The notes under the pieces were generated by a model. It saw only the letters and a list, made by a program, of their open reading frames with translations. It was not told the origin of the DNA and did no database searches. A stretch of DNA of 64,000 bases from assembly GCF_023856365.1 (NCBI RefSeq), contig NC_064536.1:39749276-39813275 (forward strand). Direction: 5' to 3'. The DNA is from Brienomyrus brachyistius (lineage: Eukaryota > Chordata > Actinopteri > Osteoglossiformes > Mormyridae). The position numbers and the translations under genes are program-made. Below are positions 11,401 through 25,786 of the stretch, piece after piece (positions within the stretch are counted from its first letter, which is position 1; every line of letters starts with the position of its first letter).

Positions 11401-14400
11401 CATGGCTCAGCTCGCTGCCTCCTAGCTCACAGGACGCGGCTCAGCTTGGGGCATCCTAGCTTGCGGAACGCGGCTCAGCTCGTGGCCTCTCAGCTCACTG
11501 ACTCCTAGCTCGCGACACGCAGCTCAGCCTGCGGCCTCCTCGCTCGCGCCACGCGGCTCAGCTCAGAGCCTCATTGCTCACGCCACGCGGCTCGGCTCGT
11601 GGTCTTCCAGCTCATGCCACGCAGCTCTGTTCACAGCCTCCTACCTCACGCCTTCCTCGAGTGATCTGATGCCGGAAAAATTTGCCCTCCAGAGATTGTA
11701 TTTTTTATTTTAGCTGGGCTTCTAGGCACAAAATTCTCTAAATATCACTTTCTTAAAAAGGAGTCCGAGGAGTCTTTTATTTCGAGAAAATATTTATTAG
11801 TGTCCGATATTGACTGGGTCTGGCTACAGATGGCAGGAGAGGATGACAAATTGTTGGAGGCTTTAGACTATGATTTCAGCAATGTTTGAGGCCTCTTAGC
11901 TTGCGGGACACGGCTCAGACCACGGCTTCCTAGCTCATCGGTCATGGCTCAGCTCGCTGCCTCCTAGCTCACAGGACGCGGCTCAGCTTGGGGCATCCTA
12001 GCTTGCGGAACGCGGCTCAGCTCGTGGCCTCTCAGCTCACTGACTCCTAGCTCGCGACACGCAGCTCAGCCTGCGGCCTCCTCGCTCGCGCCACGCGGCT
12101 CAGCTCAGAGCCTCATTGCTCACGCCACGCGGCTCAGCTCGTGGGCTTCCAGCTCATGCCACGCAGCTCTGTTCACAGCCTCGTACCTCACGCCTTCCTC
12201 GAGTGATCTGATGGCGGAAAAAATTGCCCTCCAGAGATTGTATTATTTTATTTTTGCTGGGCTTCTAGGCACAAAATTCTCTAAATATCACTTTCTTAAA
12301 AAGGAGTCCGAGGAGTCTTTTATTTCGAGAAAATATTTATTAGTGTCCGATATTGACTGGGTCTGGCTACAGATGGCAGGAGAGGATGACAAATTGTTGG
12401 ATGCTTTAGACTATGATTTCAGCAATGTTTGAGGCCTCTTAGTTTGCGGGACACGGCTCAGACCACGGCTTCCTAGCTCATCGGTCATGGCTCAGCTCGC
12501 TGCCTCCTAGCTCACAGGACGCGGCTCAGCTTGGGGCATCCCAGCTTGCGGAACGCGGCTCAGCTCGTGGCCTCTCAGCTCACGGCTTCCTAGCTCGCGA
12601 CACGCAGCTCAGCCTGCGGCCTCCTCGCTCGCGCCACGCGGCTCAGCTCAGAGCCTCATTGCTCACGCCACGCGGCTCAGCTCGTGGGCTTCCAGCTCAT
12701 GCCACGCAGCTCTGTTCACAGCCTCCTACCTCACGCCTTCCTCGAGTGATCTGATGGCGGAAAAAATTGCCCTCCAGAGATTGTATTTTTTATTTTAGCT
12801 GGGCTTCTAGGCACAAAATTCTCTAAATATCACTTTCTTAAAAAGGAGTCCGAGGAGTCTTTTATTTCGAGAAAATATTTATTAGTGTCCGATATTGACT
12901 GGGTCTGGCTACAGATGGCAGGAGAGGATGACAAATTGTTGGAGGCTTTAGACTATGATTTCAGCAATGTTTGAGGCCTCTTAGCTTGCGGGACACGGCT
13001 CAGACCACGGCTTCCTAGCTCATCGGTCATGGCTCAGCTCGCTGCCTCCTAGCTCACAGGACGCGGCTCAGCTTGGGGCATCCCAGCTTGCGGAACGTGG
13101 CTCAGCTCGTGGCCTCTCAGCTCACGGCTTCCTAGCTCGCGACACGCAGCTCAGCCTGCGGCCTCCTCGCTCGCGCCACGCGGCTCAGCTCAGAGCCTCA
13201 TTGCTCACACCACGCGGCTCAGCTCGTGGGCTTCCAGCTCATGCCACGCAGCTCTGTTCACAGCCTCCTACCTCACGCCTTCCTCGAGTGATCTGATGGC
13301 GGAAAAAATTGCCCTCCAGAGATTGTATTATTTTATTTTAGCTGGGCTTCTAGGCACAAAATTCTCTAAATATCGCTTTCTTAAAAAGGAGTCCGAGGAG
13401 TCTTTTATTTCGAGAAAATATTTATTAGTGTCCGATATTGACTGGGTCTGGCTACAGATGGCAGGAGAGGATGACAAATTGTTGGATGCTTTAGACTACG
13501 ATTTCAGCAATGTTTTTGAGGCCTCTTAGCTTGCGGGACACGGCTCAGACCACGGCTTCCTAGCTCATCGGTCATGGCTCAGCTCGCTGCCTCCTAGCTC
13601 ACAGGACGCGGCTCAGCTTGGGGCATCCCAGCTTGCGGAATGCGGCTCAGCTCGTGGCCTCTCAGCTCACGGCTTCCTAGCTCGCGTCACGCAGCTCAGC
13701 CTGCGGCCTCCTCGCTCGCACCACGCGGCTCAGCTCAGAGCCTCATTGCTCACGCCACGCGGCTCGGCTCGTGGTCTTCCAGCTCATGCCACGCAGCTCT
13801 GTTCACAGCCTCCTACCTCACGCCTTCCTCGAGTGATCTGATGCCGGAAAAAATTGCCCTCCAGAGATTGTATTTTTTATTTTAGCTGGGCTTCTAGGCA
13901 CAAAATTCTCTAAATATCACTTTCTTAAAAAGGAGTCCGAGGAGTCTTTTATTTCGAGAAAATATTTATTAGTGTCCGATATTGACTGGGTCTGGCTACA
14001 GATGGCAGGAGAGGATGACAAATTGTTGGAGGCTTTAGACTATGATTTCAGCAATGTTTGAGGCCTCTTAGCTTGCGGGACACGGCTCAGACCACGGCTT
14101 CCTAGCTCATCGGTCATGGCTCAGCTCGCTGCCTCCTAGCTCACAGGACGCGGCTCAGCTTGGGGCATCCCAGCTTGCGGAACGTGGCTCAGCTCGTGGC
14201 CTCTCAGCTCACGGCTTCCTAGCTCGCGACACGCAGCTCAGCCTGCGGCCTCCTCGCTCGCGCCACGCGGCTCAGCTCAGAGCCTCATTGCTCACACCAC
14301 GCGGCTCAGCTCGTGGGCTTCCAGCTCATGCCACGCAGCTCTGTTCACAGCCTCCTACCTCACGCCTTCCTCGAGTGATCTGATGGCGGAAAAAATTGCC

Positions 14401-16011
14401 CTCCAGAGATTGTATTATTTTATTTTAGCTGGGCTTCTAGGCACAAAATTGTCTAAATATCGCTTTCTTAAAAAGGAGTCCGAGGAGTCTTTTATTTCGA
14501 GAAAATATTTATTAGTGTCCGATATTGACTGGGTCTGGCTACAGATGGCAGGAGAGGATGACAAATTGTTGGATGCTTTAGACTACGATTTCAGCAATGT
14601 TTTTGAGGCCTCTTAGCTTGCGGGACACGGCTCAGACCACGGCTTCCTAGCTCATCGGTCATGGCTCAGCTCGCTGCCTCCTAGCTCACAGGACGCGGCT
14701 CAGCTTGGGGCATCCCAGCTTGCGGAACGCGGCTCAGCTCGTGGCCTCTCAGCTCACGGCTTCCTAGCTCGCGTCACGCAGCTCAGCCTGCGGCCTCCTC
14801 GCTCGCACCACGCGGCTCAGCTCAGAGCCTCATTGCTCACGCCACGCGGCTCGGCTCGTGGTCTTCCAGCTCATGCCACGCAGCTCTGTTCACAGCCTCC
14901 TACCTCACGCCTTCCTCGAGTGATCTGATGCCGGAAAAATTTGCCCTCCAGAGATTGTATTTTTTATTTTAGCTGGGCTTCTAGGCACAAAATTCTCTAA
15001 ATATCACTTTCTTAAAAAGGAGTCCGAGGAGTCTTTTATTTCGAGAAAATATTTATTAGTGTCCGATATTGACTGGGTCTGGCTACAGATGGCAGGAGAG
15101 GATGACAAATTGTTGGAGGCTTTAGACTATGATTTCAGCAATGTTTGAGGCCTCTTAGCTTGCGGGACACGGCTCAGACCACGGCTTCCTAGCTCATCGG
15201 TCATGGCTCAGCTCGCTGCCTCCTAGCTCACAGGACGCGGCTCAGCTTGGGGCATCCTAGCTTGCGGAACGCGGCTCAGCTCGTGGCCTCTCAGCTCACT
15301 GACTCCTAGCTCGCGACACGCAGCTCAGCCTGCGGCCTCCTCGCTCGCGCCACGCGGCTCAGCTCAGAGCCTCATTGCTCACGCCACGCGGCTCGGCTCG
15401 TGGTCTTCCAGCTCATGCCACGCAGCTCTGTTCACAGCCTCCTACCTCACGCCTTCCTCGAGTGATCTGATGCCGGAAAAATTTGCCCTCCAGAGATTGT
15501 ATTTTTTATTTTAGCTGGGCTTCTAGGCACAAAATTCTCTAAATATCACTTTCTTAAAAAGGAGTCCGAGGAGTCTTTTATTTCGAGAAAATATTTATTA
15601 GTGTCCGATATTGACTGGGTCTGGCTACAGATGGCAGGAGAGGATGACAAATTGTTGGAGGCTTTAGACTATGATTTCAGCAATGTTTGAGGCCTCTTAG
15701 CTTGCGGGACACGGCTCAGACCACGGCTTCCTAGCTCATCGGTCATGGCTCAGCTCGCTGCCTCCTAGCTCACAGGACGCGGCTCAGCTTGGGGCATCCT
15801 AGCTTGCGGAACGCGGCTCAGCTCGTGGCCTCTCAGCTCACTGACTCCTAGCTCGCGACACGCAGCTCAGCCTGCGGCCTCCTCGCTCGCGCCACGCGGC
15901 TCAGCTCAGAGCCTCATTGCTCACGCCACGCGGCTCAGCTCGTGGGCTTCCAGCTCATGCCACGCAGCTCTGTTCACAGCCTCGTACCTCACGCCTTCCT
16001 CGAGTGATCTG
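8410..16011 (+). repeat. Two tandem 3,801-bp seven-monomer higher-order repeats
   Basis: The units 8,410-12,210 and 12,211-16,011 have the same order of monomer types: A (tattattttatttttgctgg), B (frameshifted), C (open, FEAS ending), D (frameshifted), C' (open, with gtctaaatat giving LSKY), then two frameshifted copies. Private markers shared at 3,801-bp spacing include LSKY in copies 10582 and 14383, and gaaaaatttgcc in 11127/14928 and 11669/15470. They are not perfect duplicates: copy 10040 has the aaaaattt variant but its counterpart 13841 does not. A third unit starts at 16,012 with the same types but lacks the LSKY and aaaaattt markers. Confidence 0.88.
8953..9173 (+). pseudogene. Frameshifted satellite module, T6 class (representative of 21)
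   Basis: Open copies read tgtattattttattttag; this class reads tgtattttttattttag, one base shorter, so the frame meets TAG a few codons later (peptide ends RLYFLF). Many copies of the class also have gttggaggctttag where open copies have gttggatgctttag, which is a second linked marker. The class is confined to 8,953-27,640. Copies 4075 and 39921, outside that range, have a T7 run without the deletion and look like the precursor state. Confidence 0.88.
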
Positions 16012-19000
16012 ATGGCGGAAAAAATTGCCCTCCAGAGATTGTATTATTTTATTTTTGCTGGGCTTCTAGGCACAAAATTCTCTAAATATCACTTTCTTAA
16101 AAAGGAGTCCGAGGAGTCTTTTATTTCGAGAAAATATTTATTAGTGTCCGATATTGACTGGGTCTGGCTACAGATGGCAGGAGAGGATGACAAATTGTTG
16201 GATGCTTTAGACTATGATTTCAGCAATGTTTGAGGCCTCTTAGTTTGCGGGACACGGCTCAGACCACGGCTTCCTAGCTCATCGGTCATGGCTCAGCTCG
16301 CTGCCTCCTAGCTCACAGGACGCGGCTCAGCTTGGGGCATCCCAGCTTGCGGAACGCGGCTCAGCTCGTGGCCTCTCAGCTCACGGCTTCCTAGCTCGCG
16401 ACACGCAGCTCAGCCTGCGGCCTCCTCGCTCGCGCCACGCGGCTCAGCTCAGAGCCTCATTGCTCACGCCACGCGGCTCAGCTCGTGGGCTTCCAGCTCA
16501 TGCCACGCAGCTCTGTTCACAGCCTCCTACCTCACGCCTTCCTCGAGTGATCTGATGGCGGAAAAAATTGCCCTCCAGAGATTGTATTTTTTATTTTAGC
16601 TGGGCTTCTAGGCACAAAATTCTCTAAATATCACTTTCTTAAAAAGGAGTCCGAGGAGTCTTTTATTTCGAGAAAATATTTATTAGTGTCCGATATTGAC
16701 TGGGTCTGGCTACAGATGGCAGGAGAGGATGACAAATTGTTGGAGGCTTTAGACTATGATTTCAGCAATGTTTGAGGCCTCTTAGCTTGCGGGACACGGC
16801 TCAGACCACGGCTTCCTAGCTCATCGGTCATGGCTCAGCTCGCTGCCTCCTAGCTCACAGGACGCGGCTCAGCTTGGGGCATCCCAGCTTGCGGAACGTG
16901 GCTCAGCTCGTGGCCTCTCAGCTCACGGCTTCCTAGCTCGCGACACGCAGCTCAGCCTGCGGCCTCCTCGCTCGCGCCACGCGGCTCAGCTCAGAGCCTC
17001 ATTGCTCACACCACGCGGCTCAGCTCGTGGGCTTCCAGCTCATGCCACGCAGCTCTGTTCACAGCCTCCTACCTCACGCCTTCCTCGAGTGATCTGATGG
17101 CGGAAAAAATTGCCCTCCAGAGATTGTATTATTTTATTTTAGCTGGGCTTCTAGGCACAAAATTCTCTAAATATCGCTTTCTTAAAAAGGAGTCCGAGGA
17201 GTCTTTTATTTCGAGAAAATATTTATTAGTGTCCGATATTGACTGGGTCTGGCTACAGATGGCAGGAGAGGATGACAAATTGTTGGATGCTTTAGACTAC
17301 GATTTCAGCAATGTTTTTGAGGCCTCTTAGCTTGCGGGACACGGCTCAGACCACGGCTTCCTAGCTCATCGGTCATGGCTCAGCTCGCTGCCTCCTAGCT
17401 CACAGGACGCGGCTCAGCTTGGGGCATCCCAGCTTGCGGAATGCGGCTCAGCTCGTGGCCTCTCAGCTCACGGCTTCCTAGCTCGCGTCACGCAGCTCAG
17501 CCTGCGGCCTCCTCGCTCGCACCACGCGGCTCAGCTCAGAGCCTCATTGCTCACGCCACGCGGCTCGGCTCGTGGTCTTCCAGCTCATGCCACGCAGCTC
17601 TGTTCACAGCCTCCTACCTCACGCCTTCCTCGAGTGATCTGATGCCGGAAAAAATTGCCCTCCAGAGATTGTATTTTTTATTTTAGCTGGGCTTCTAGGC
17701 ACAAAATTCTCTAAATATCACTTTCTTAAAAAGGAGTCCGAGGAGTCTTTTATTTCGAGAAAATATTTATTAGTGTCCGATATTGACTGGGTCTGGCTAC
17801 AGATGGCAGGAGAGGATGACAAATTGTTGGAGGCTTTAGACTATGATTTCAGCAATGTTTGAGGCCTCTTAGCTTGCGGGACACGGCTCAGACCACGGCT
17901 TCCTAGCTCATCGGTCATGGCTCAGCTCGCTGCCTCCTAGCTCACAGGACGCGGCTCAGCTTGGGGCATCCCAGCTTGCGGAACGTGGCTCAGCTCGTGG
18001 CCTCTCAGCTCACGGCTTCCTAGCTCGCGACACGCAGCTCAGCCTGCGGCCTCCTCGCTCGCGCCACGCGGCTCAGCTCAGAGCCTCATTGCTCACACCA
18101 CGCGGCTCAGCTCGTGGGCTTCCAGCTCATGCCACGCAGCTCTGTTCACAGCCTCCTACCTCACGCCTTCCTCGAGTGATCTGATGGCGGAAAAAATTGC
18201 CCTCCAGAGATTGTATTATTTTATTTTAGCTGGGCTTCTAGGCACAAAATTCTCTAAATATCGCTTTCTTAAAAAGGAGTCCGAGGAGTCTTTTATTTCG
18301 AGAAAATATTTATTAGTGTCCGATATTGACTGGGTCTGGCTACAGATGGCAGGAGAGGATGACAAATTGTTGGATGCTTTAGACTACGATTTCAGCAATG
18401 TTTTTGAGGCCTCTTAGCTTGCGGGACACGGCTCAGACCACGGCTTCCTAGCTCATCGGTCATGGCTCAGCTCGCTGCCTCCTAGCTCACAGGACGCGGC
18501 TCAGCTTGGGGCATCCCAGCTTGCGGAATGCGGCTCAGCTCGTGGCCTCTCAGCTCACGGCTTCCTAGCTCGCGTCACGCAGCTCAGCCTGCGGCCTCCT
18601 CGCTCGCACCACGCGGCTCAGCTCAGAGCCTCATTGCTCACGCCACGCGGCTCGGCTCGTGGTCTTCCAGCTCATGCCACGCAGCTCTGTTCACAGCCTC
18701 CTACCTCACGCCTTCCTCGAGTGATCTGATGCCGGAAAAAATTGCCCTCCAGAGATTGTATTTTTTATTTTAGCTGGGCTTCTAGGCACAAAATTCTCTA
18801 AATATCACTTTCTTAAAAAGGAGTCCGAGGAGTCTTTTATTTCGAGAAAATATTTATTAGTGTCCGATATTGACTGGGTCTGGCTACAGATGGCAGGAGA
18901 GGATGACAAATTGTTGGAGGCTTTAGACTATGATTTCAGCAATGTTTGAGGCCTCTTAGCTTGCGGGACACGGCTCAGACCACGGCTTCCTAGCTCATCG

Positions 19001-19812
19001 GTCATGGCTCAGCTCGCTGCCTCCTAGCTCACAGGACGCGGCTCAGCTTGGGGCATCCTAGCTTGCGGAACGCGGCTCAGCTCGTGGCCTCTCAGCTCAC
19101 TGACTCCTAGCTCGCGACACGCAGCTCAGCCTGCGGCCTCCTCGCTCGCGCCACGCGGCTCAGCTCAGAGCCTCATTGCTCACGCCACGCGGCTCAGCTC
19201 GTGGTCTTCCAGCTCATGCCACGCAGCTCTGTTCACAGCCTCCTACCTCACGCCTTCCTCGAGTGATCTGATGGCGGAAAAAATTGCCCTCCAGAGATTG
19301 TATTTTTTATTTTAGCTGGGCTTCTAGGCACAAAATTCTCTAAATATCACTTTCTTAAAAAGGAGTCCGAGGAGTCTTTTATTTCGAGAAAATATTTATT
19401 AGTGTCCGATATTGACTGGGTCTGGCTACAGATGGCAGGAGAGGATGACAAATTGTTGGAGGCTTTAGACTATGATTTCAGCAATGTTTGAGGCCTCTTA
19501 GCTTGCGGGACACGGCTCAGACCACGGCTTCCTAGCTCATCGGTCATGGCTCAGCTCGCTGCCTCCTAGCTCACAGGACGCGGCTCAGCTTGGGGCATCC
19601 CAGCTTGCGGAACGTGGCTCAGCTCGTGGCCTCTCAGCTCACGGCTTCCTAGCTCGCGACACGCAGCTCAGCCTGCGGCCTCCTCGCTCGCGCCACGCGG
19701 CTCAGCTCAGAGCCTCATTGCTCACACCACGCGGCTCAGCTCGTGGGCTTCCAGCTCATGCCACGCAGCTCTGTTCACAGCCTCCTACCTCACGCCTTCC
19801 TCGAGTGATCTG

Positions 19813-22800
19813 ATGGCGGAAAAAATTGCCCTCCAGAGATTGTATTATTTTATTTTAGCTGGGCTTCTAGGCACAAAATTCTCTAAATATCGCTTTCTTA
19901 AAAAGGAGTCCGAGGAGTCTTTTATTTCGAGAAAATATTTATTAGTGTCCGATATTGACTGGGTCTGGCTACAGATGGCAGGAGAGGATGACAAATTGTT
20001 GGATGCTTTAGACTACGATTTCAGCAATGTTTTTGAGGCCTCTTAGCTTGCGGGACACGGCTCAGACCACGGCTTCCTAGCTCATCGGTCATGGCTCAGC
20101 TCGCTGCCTCCTAGCTCACAGGACGCGGCTCAGCTTGGGGCATCCCAGCTTGCGGAATGCGGCTCAGCTCGTGGCCTCTCAGCTCACGGCTTCCTAGCTC
20201 GCGTCACGCAGCTCAGCCTGCGGCCTCCTCGCTCGCACCACGCGGCTCAGCTCAGAGCCTCATTGCTCACGCCACGCGGCTCGGCTCGTGGTCTTCCAGC
20301 TCATGCCACGCAGCTCTGTTCACAGCCTCCTACCTCACGCCTTCCTCGAGTGATCTGATGCCGGAAAAAATTGCCCTCCAGAGATTGTATTTTTTATTTT
20401 AGCTGGGCTTCTAGGCACAAAATTCTCTAAATATCACTTTCTTAAAAAGGAGTCCGAGGAGTCTTTTATTTCGAGAAAATATTTATTAGTGTCCGATATT
20501 GACTGGGTCTGGCTACAGATGGCAGGAGAGGATGACAAATTGTTGGAGGCTTTAGACTATGATTTCAGCAATGTTTGAGGCCTCTTAGCTTGCGGGACAC
20601 GGCTCAGACCACGGCTTCCTAGCTCATCGGTCATGGCTCAGCTCGCTGCCTCCTAGCTCACAGGACGCGGCTCAGCTTGGGGCATCCCAGCTTGCGGAAC
20701 GTGGCTCAGCTCGTGGCCTCTCAGCTCACGGCTTCCTAGCTCGCGACACGCAGCTCAGCCTGCGGCCTCCTCGCTCGCGCCACGCGGCTCAGCTCAGAGC
20801 CTCATTGCTCACACCACGCGGCTCAGCTCGTGGGCTTCCAGCTCATGCCACGCAGCTCTGTTCACAGCCTCCTACCTCACGCCTTCCTCGAGTGATCTGA
20901 TGGCGGAAAAAATTGCCCTCCAGAGATTGTATTATTTTATTTTAGCTGGGCTTCTAGGCACAAAATTCTCTAAATATCGCTTTCTTAAAAAGGAGTCCGA
21001 GGAGTCTTTTATTTCGAGAAAATATTTATTAGTGTCCGATATTGACTGGGTCTGGCTACAGATGGCAGGAGAGGATGACAAATTGTTGGATGCTTTAGAC
21101 TACGATTTCAGCAATGTTTTTGAGGCCTCTTAGCTTGCGGGACACGGCTCAGACCACGGCTTCCTAGCTCATCGGTCATGGCTCAGCTCGCTGCCTCCTA
21201 GCTCACAGGACGCGGCTCAGCTTGGGGCATCCCAGCTTGCGGAATGCGGCTCAGCTCGTGGCCTCTCAGCTCACGGCTTCCTAGCTCGCGTCACGCAGCT
21301 CAGCCTGCGGCCTCCTCGCTCGCACCACGCGGCTCAGCTCAGAGCCTCATTGCTCACGCCACGCGGCTCGGCTCGTGGTCTTCCAGCTCATGCCACGCAG
21401 CTCTGTTCACAGCCTCCTACCTCACGCCTTCCTCGAGTGATCTGATGCCGGAAAAAATTGCCCTCCAGAGATTGTATTTTTTATTTTAGCTGGGCTTCTA
21501 GGCACAAAATTCTCTAAATATCACTTTCTTAAAAAGGAGTCCGAGGAGTCTTTTATTTCGAGAAAATATTTATTAGTGTCCGATATTGACTGGGTCTGGC
21601 TACAGATGGCAGGAGAGGATGACAAATTGTTGGAGGCTTTAGACTATGATTTCAGCAATGTTTGAGGCCTCTTAGCTTGCGGGACACGGCTCAGACCACG
21701 GCTTCCTAGCTCATCGGTCATGGCTCAGCTCGCTGCCTCCTAGCTCACAGGACGCGGCTCAGCTTGGGGCATCCTAGCTTGCGGAACGCGGCTCAGCTCG
21801 TGGCCTCTCAGCTCACTGACTCCTAGCTCGCGACACGCAGCTCAGCCTGCGGCCTCCTCGCTCGCGCCACGCGGCTCAGCTCAGAGCCTCATTGCTCACG
21901 CCACGCGGCTCAGCTCGTGGTCTTCCAGCTTATGCCACGCAGCTCTGTTCACAGCCTCCTACCTCACGCCTTCCTCGAGTGATCTGATGGCGGAAAAAAT
22001 TGCCCTCCAGAGATTGTATTTTTTATTTTAGCTGGGCTTCTAGGCACAAAATTCTCTAAATATCACTTTCTTAAAAAGGAGTCCGAGGAGTCTTTTATTT
22101 CGAGAAAATATTTATTAGTGTCCGATATTGACTGGGTCTGGCTACAGATGGCAGGAGAGGATGACAAATTGTTGGAGGCTTTAGACTATGATTTCAGCAA
22201 TGTTTGAGGCCTCTTAGCTTGCGGGACACGGCTCAGACCACGGCTTCCTAGCTCATCGGTCATGGCTCAGCTCGCTGCCTCCTAGCTCACAGGACGCGGC
22301 TCAGCTTGGGGCATCCCAGCTTGCGGAACGTGGCTCAGCTCGTGGCCTCTCAGCTCACGGCTTCCTAGCTCGCGACACGCAGCTCAGCCTGCGGCCTCCT
22401 CGCTCGCGCCACGCGGCTCAGCTCAGAGCCTCATTGCTCACGCCACGCGGCTCAGCTCGTGGTCTTCCAGCTCATGCCACGCAGCTCTGTTCACAGCCTC
22501 CTACCTCACGCCTTCCTCGAGTGATCTGATGGCGGAAAAAATTGCCCTCCAGAGATTGTATTTTTTATTTTAGCTGGGCTTCTAGGCACAAAATTCTCTA
22601 AATATCACTTTCTTAAAAAGGAGTCCGAGGAGTCTTTTATTTCGAGAAAATATTTATTAGTGTCCGATATTGACTGGGTCTGGCTACAGATGGCAGGAGA
22701 GGATGACAAATTGTTGGAGGCTTTAGACTATGATTTCAGCAATGTTTGAGGCCTCTTAGCTTGCGGGACACGGCTCAGACCACGGCTTCCTAGCTCATCG

Positions 22801-25786
22801 GTCATGGCTCAGCTCGCTGCCTCCTAGCTCACAGGACGCGGCTCAGCTTGGGGCATCCCAGCTTGCGGAACGTGGCTCAGCTCGTGGCCTCTCAGCTCAC
22901 GGCTTCCTAGCTCGCGACACGCAGCTCAGCCTGCGGCCTCCTCGCTCGCGCCACGCGGCTCAGCTCAGAGCCTCATTGCTCACACCACGCGGCTCAGCTC
23001 GTGGGCTTCCAGCTCATGCCACGCAGCTCTGTTCACAGCCTCCTACCTCACGCCTTCCTCGAGTGATCTGATGGCGGAAAAAATTGCCCTCCAGAGATTG
23101 TATTATTTTATTTTAGCTGGGCTTCTAGGCACAAAATTCTCTAAATATCGCTTTCTTAAAAAGGAGTCCGAGGAGTCTTTTATTTCGAGAAAATATTTAT
23201 TAGTGTCCGATATTGACTGGGTCTGGCTACAGATGGCAGGAGAGGATGACAAATTGTTGGATGCTTTAGACTACGATTTCAGCAATGTTTTTGAGGCCTC
23301 TTAGCTTGCGGGACACGGCTCAGACCACGGCTTCCTAGCTCATCGGTCATGGCTCAGCTCGCTGCCTCCTAGCTCACAGGACGCGGCTCAGCTTGGGGCA
23401 TCCCAGCTTGCGGAATGCGGCTCAGCTCGTGGCCTCTCAGCTCACGGCTTCCTAGCTCGCGTCACGCAGCTCAGCCTGCGGCCTCCTCGCTCGCACCACG
23501 CGGCTCAGCTCAGAGCCTCATTGCTCACGCCACGCGGCTCGGCTCGTGGTCTTCCAGCTCATGCCACGCAGCTCTGTTCACAGCCTCCTACCTCACGCCT
23601 TCCTCGAGTGATCTGATGCCGGAAAAAATTGCCCTCCAGAGATTGTATTTTTTATTTTAGCTGGGCTTCTAGGCACAAAATTCTCTAAATATCACTTTCT
23701 TAAAAAGGAGTCCGAGGAGTCTTTTATTTCGAGAAAATATTTATTAGTGTCCGATATTGACTGGGTCTGGCTACAGATGGCAGGAGAGGATGACAAATTG
23801 TTGGAGGCTTTAGACTATGATTTCAGCAATGTTTGAGGCCTCTTAGCTTGCGGGACACGGCTCAGACCACGGCTTCCTAGCTCATCGGTCATGGCTCAGC
23901 TCGCTGCCTCCTAGCTCACAGGACGCGGCTCAGCTTGGGGCATCCCAGCTTGCGGAACGTGGCTCAGCTCGTGGCCTCTCAGCTCACGGCTTCCTAGCTC
24001 GCGACACGCAGCTCAGCCTGCGGCCTCCTCGCTCGCGCCACGCGGCTCAGCTCAGAGCCTCATTGCTCACACCACGCGGCTCAGCTCGTGGGCTTCCAGC
24101 TCATGCCACGCAGCTCTGTTCACAGCCTCCTACCTCACGCCTTCCTCGAGTGATCTGATGGCGGAAAAAATTGCCCTCCAGAGATTGTATTATTTTATTT
24201 TAGCTGGGCTTCTAGGCACAAAATTCTCTAAATATCGCTTTCTTAAAAAGGAGTCCGAGGAGTCTTTTATTTCGAGAAAATATTTATTAGTGTCCGATAT
24301 TGACTGGGTCTGGCTACAGATGGCAGGAGAGGATGACAAATTGTTGGATGCTTTAGACTACGATTTCAGCAATGTTTTTGAGGCCTCTTAGCTTGCGGGA
24401 CACGGCTCAGACCACGGCTTCCTAGCTCATCGGTCATGGCTCAGCTCGCTGCCTCCTAGCTCACAGGACGCGGCTCAGCTTGGGGCATCCCAGCTTGCGG
24501 AATGCGGCTCAGCTCGTGGCCTCTCAGCTCACGGCTTCCTAGCTCGCGTCACGCAGCTCAGCCTGCGGCCTCCTCGCTCGCACCACGCGGCTCAGCTCAG
24601 AGCCTCATTGCTCACGCCACGCGGCTCGGCTCGTGGTCTTCCAGCTCATGCCACGCAGCTCTGTTCACAGCCTCCTACCTCACGCCTTCCTCGAGTGATC
24701 TGATGCCGGAAAAAATTGCCCTCCAGAGATTGTATTTTTTATTTTAGCTGGGCTTCTAGGCACAAAATTCTCTAAATATCACTTTCTTAAAAAGGAGTCC
24801 GAGGAGTCTTTTATTTCGAGAAAATATTTATTAGTGTCCGATATTGACTGGGTCTGGCTACAGATGGCAGGAGAGGATGACAAATTGTTGGAGGCTTTAG
24901 ACTATGATTTCAGCAATGTTTGAGGCCTCTTAGCTTGCGGGACACGGCTCAGACCACGGCTTCCTAGCTCATCGGTCATGGCTCAGCTCGCTGCCTCCTA
25001 GCTCACAGGACGCGGCTCAGCTTGGGGCATCCTAGCTTGCGGAACGCGGCTCAGCTCGTGGCCTCTCAGCTCACTGACTCCTAGCTCGCGACACGCAGCT
25101 CAGCCTGCGGCCTCCTCGCTCGCGCCACGCGGCTCAGCTCAGAGCCTCATTGCTCACGCCACGCGGCTCAGCTCGTGGTCTTCCAGCTTATGCCACGCAG
25201 CTCTGTTCACAGCCTCCTACCTCACGCCTTCCTCGAGTGATCTGATGGCGGAAAAAATTGCCCTCCAGAGATTGTATTTTTTATTTTAGCTGGGCTTCTA
25301 GGCACAAAATTCTCTAAATATCACTTTCTTAAAAAGGAGTCCGAGGAGTCTTTTATTTCGAGAAAATATTTATTAGTGTCCGATATTGACTGGGTCTGGC
25401 TACAGATGGCAGGAGAGGATGACAAATTGTTGGAGGCTTTAGACTATGATTTCAGCAATGTTTGAGGCCTCTTAGCTTGCGGGACACGGCTCAGACCACG
25501 GCTTCCTAGCTCATCGGTCATGGCTCAGCTCGCTGCCTCCTAGCTCACAGGACGCGGCTCAGCTTGGGGCATCCCAGCTTGCGGAACGTGGCTCAGCTCG
25601 TGGCCTCTCAGCTCACGGCTTCCTAGCTCGCGACACGCAGCTCAGCCTGCGGCCTCCTCGCTCGCGCCACGCGGCTCAGCTCAGAGCCTCATTGCTCACA
25701 CCACGCGGCTCAGCTCGTGGGCTTCCAGCTCATGCCACGCAGCTCTGTTCACAGCCTCCTACCTCACGCCTTCCTCGAGTGATCTG
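19813..25786 (+). repeat. Six- and five-monomer higher-order units (3,258 and 2,716 bp)
   Basis: The module patterns from 19,813 and from 23,071 match for five monomers (open, broken, open, broken, broken). The first unit has one further broken copy at 22,529. A rare marker, ccagcttatgcc in place of ccagctcatgcc, occurs only near 21,928 and 25,186, exactly 3,258 bp apart. The gcggaatgcgg marker recurs near 20,157, 21,244, 23,415 and 24,502. Confidence 0.82.
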
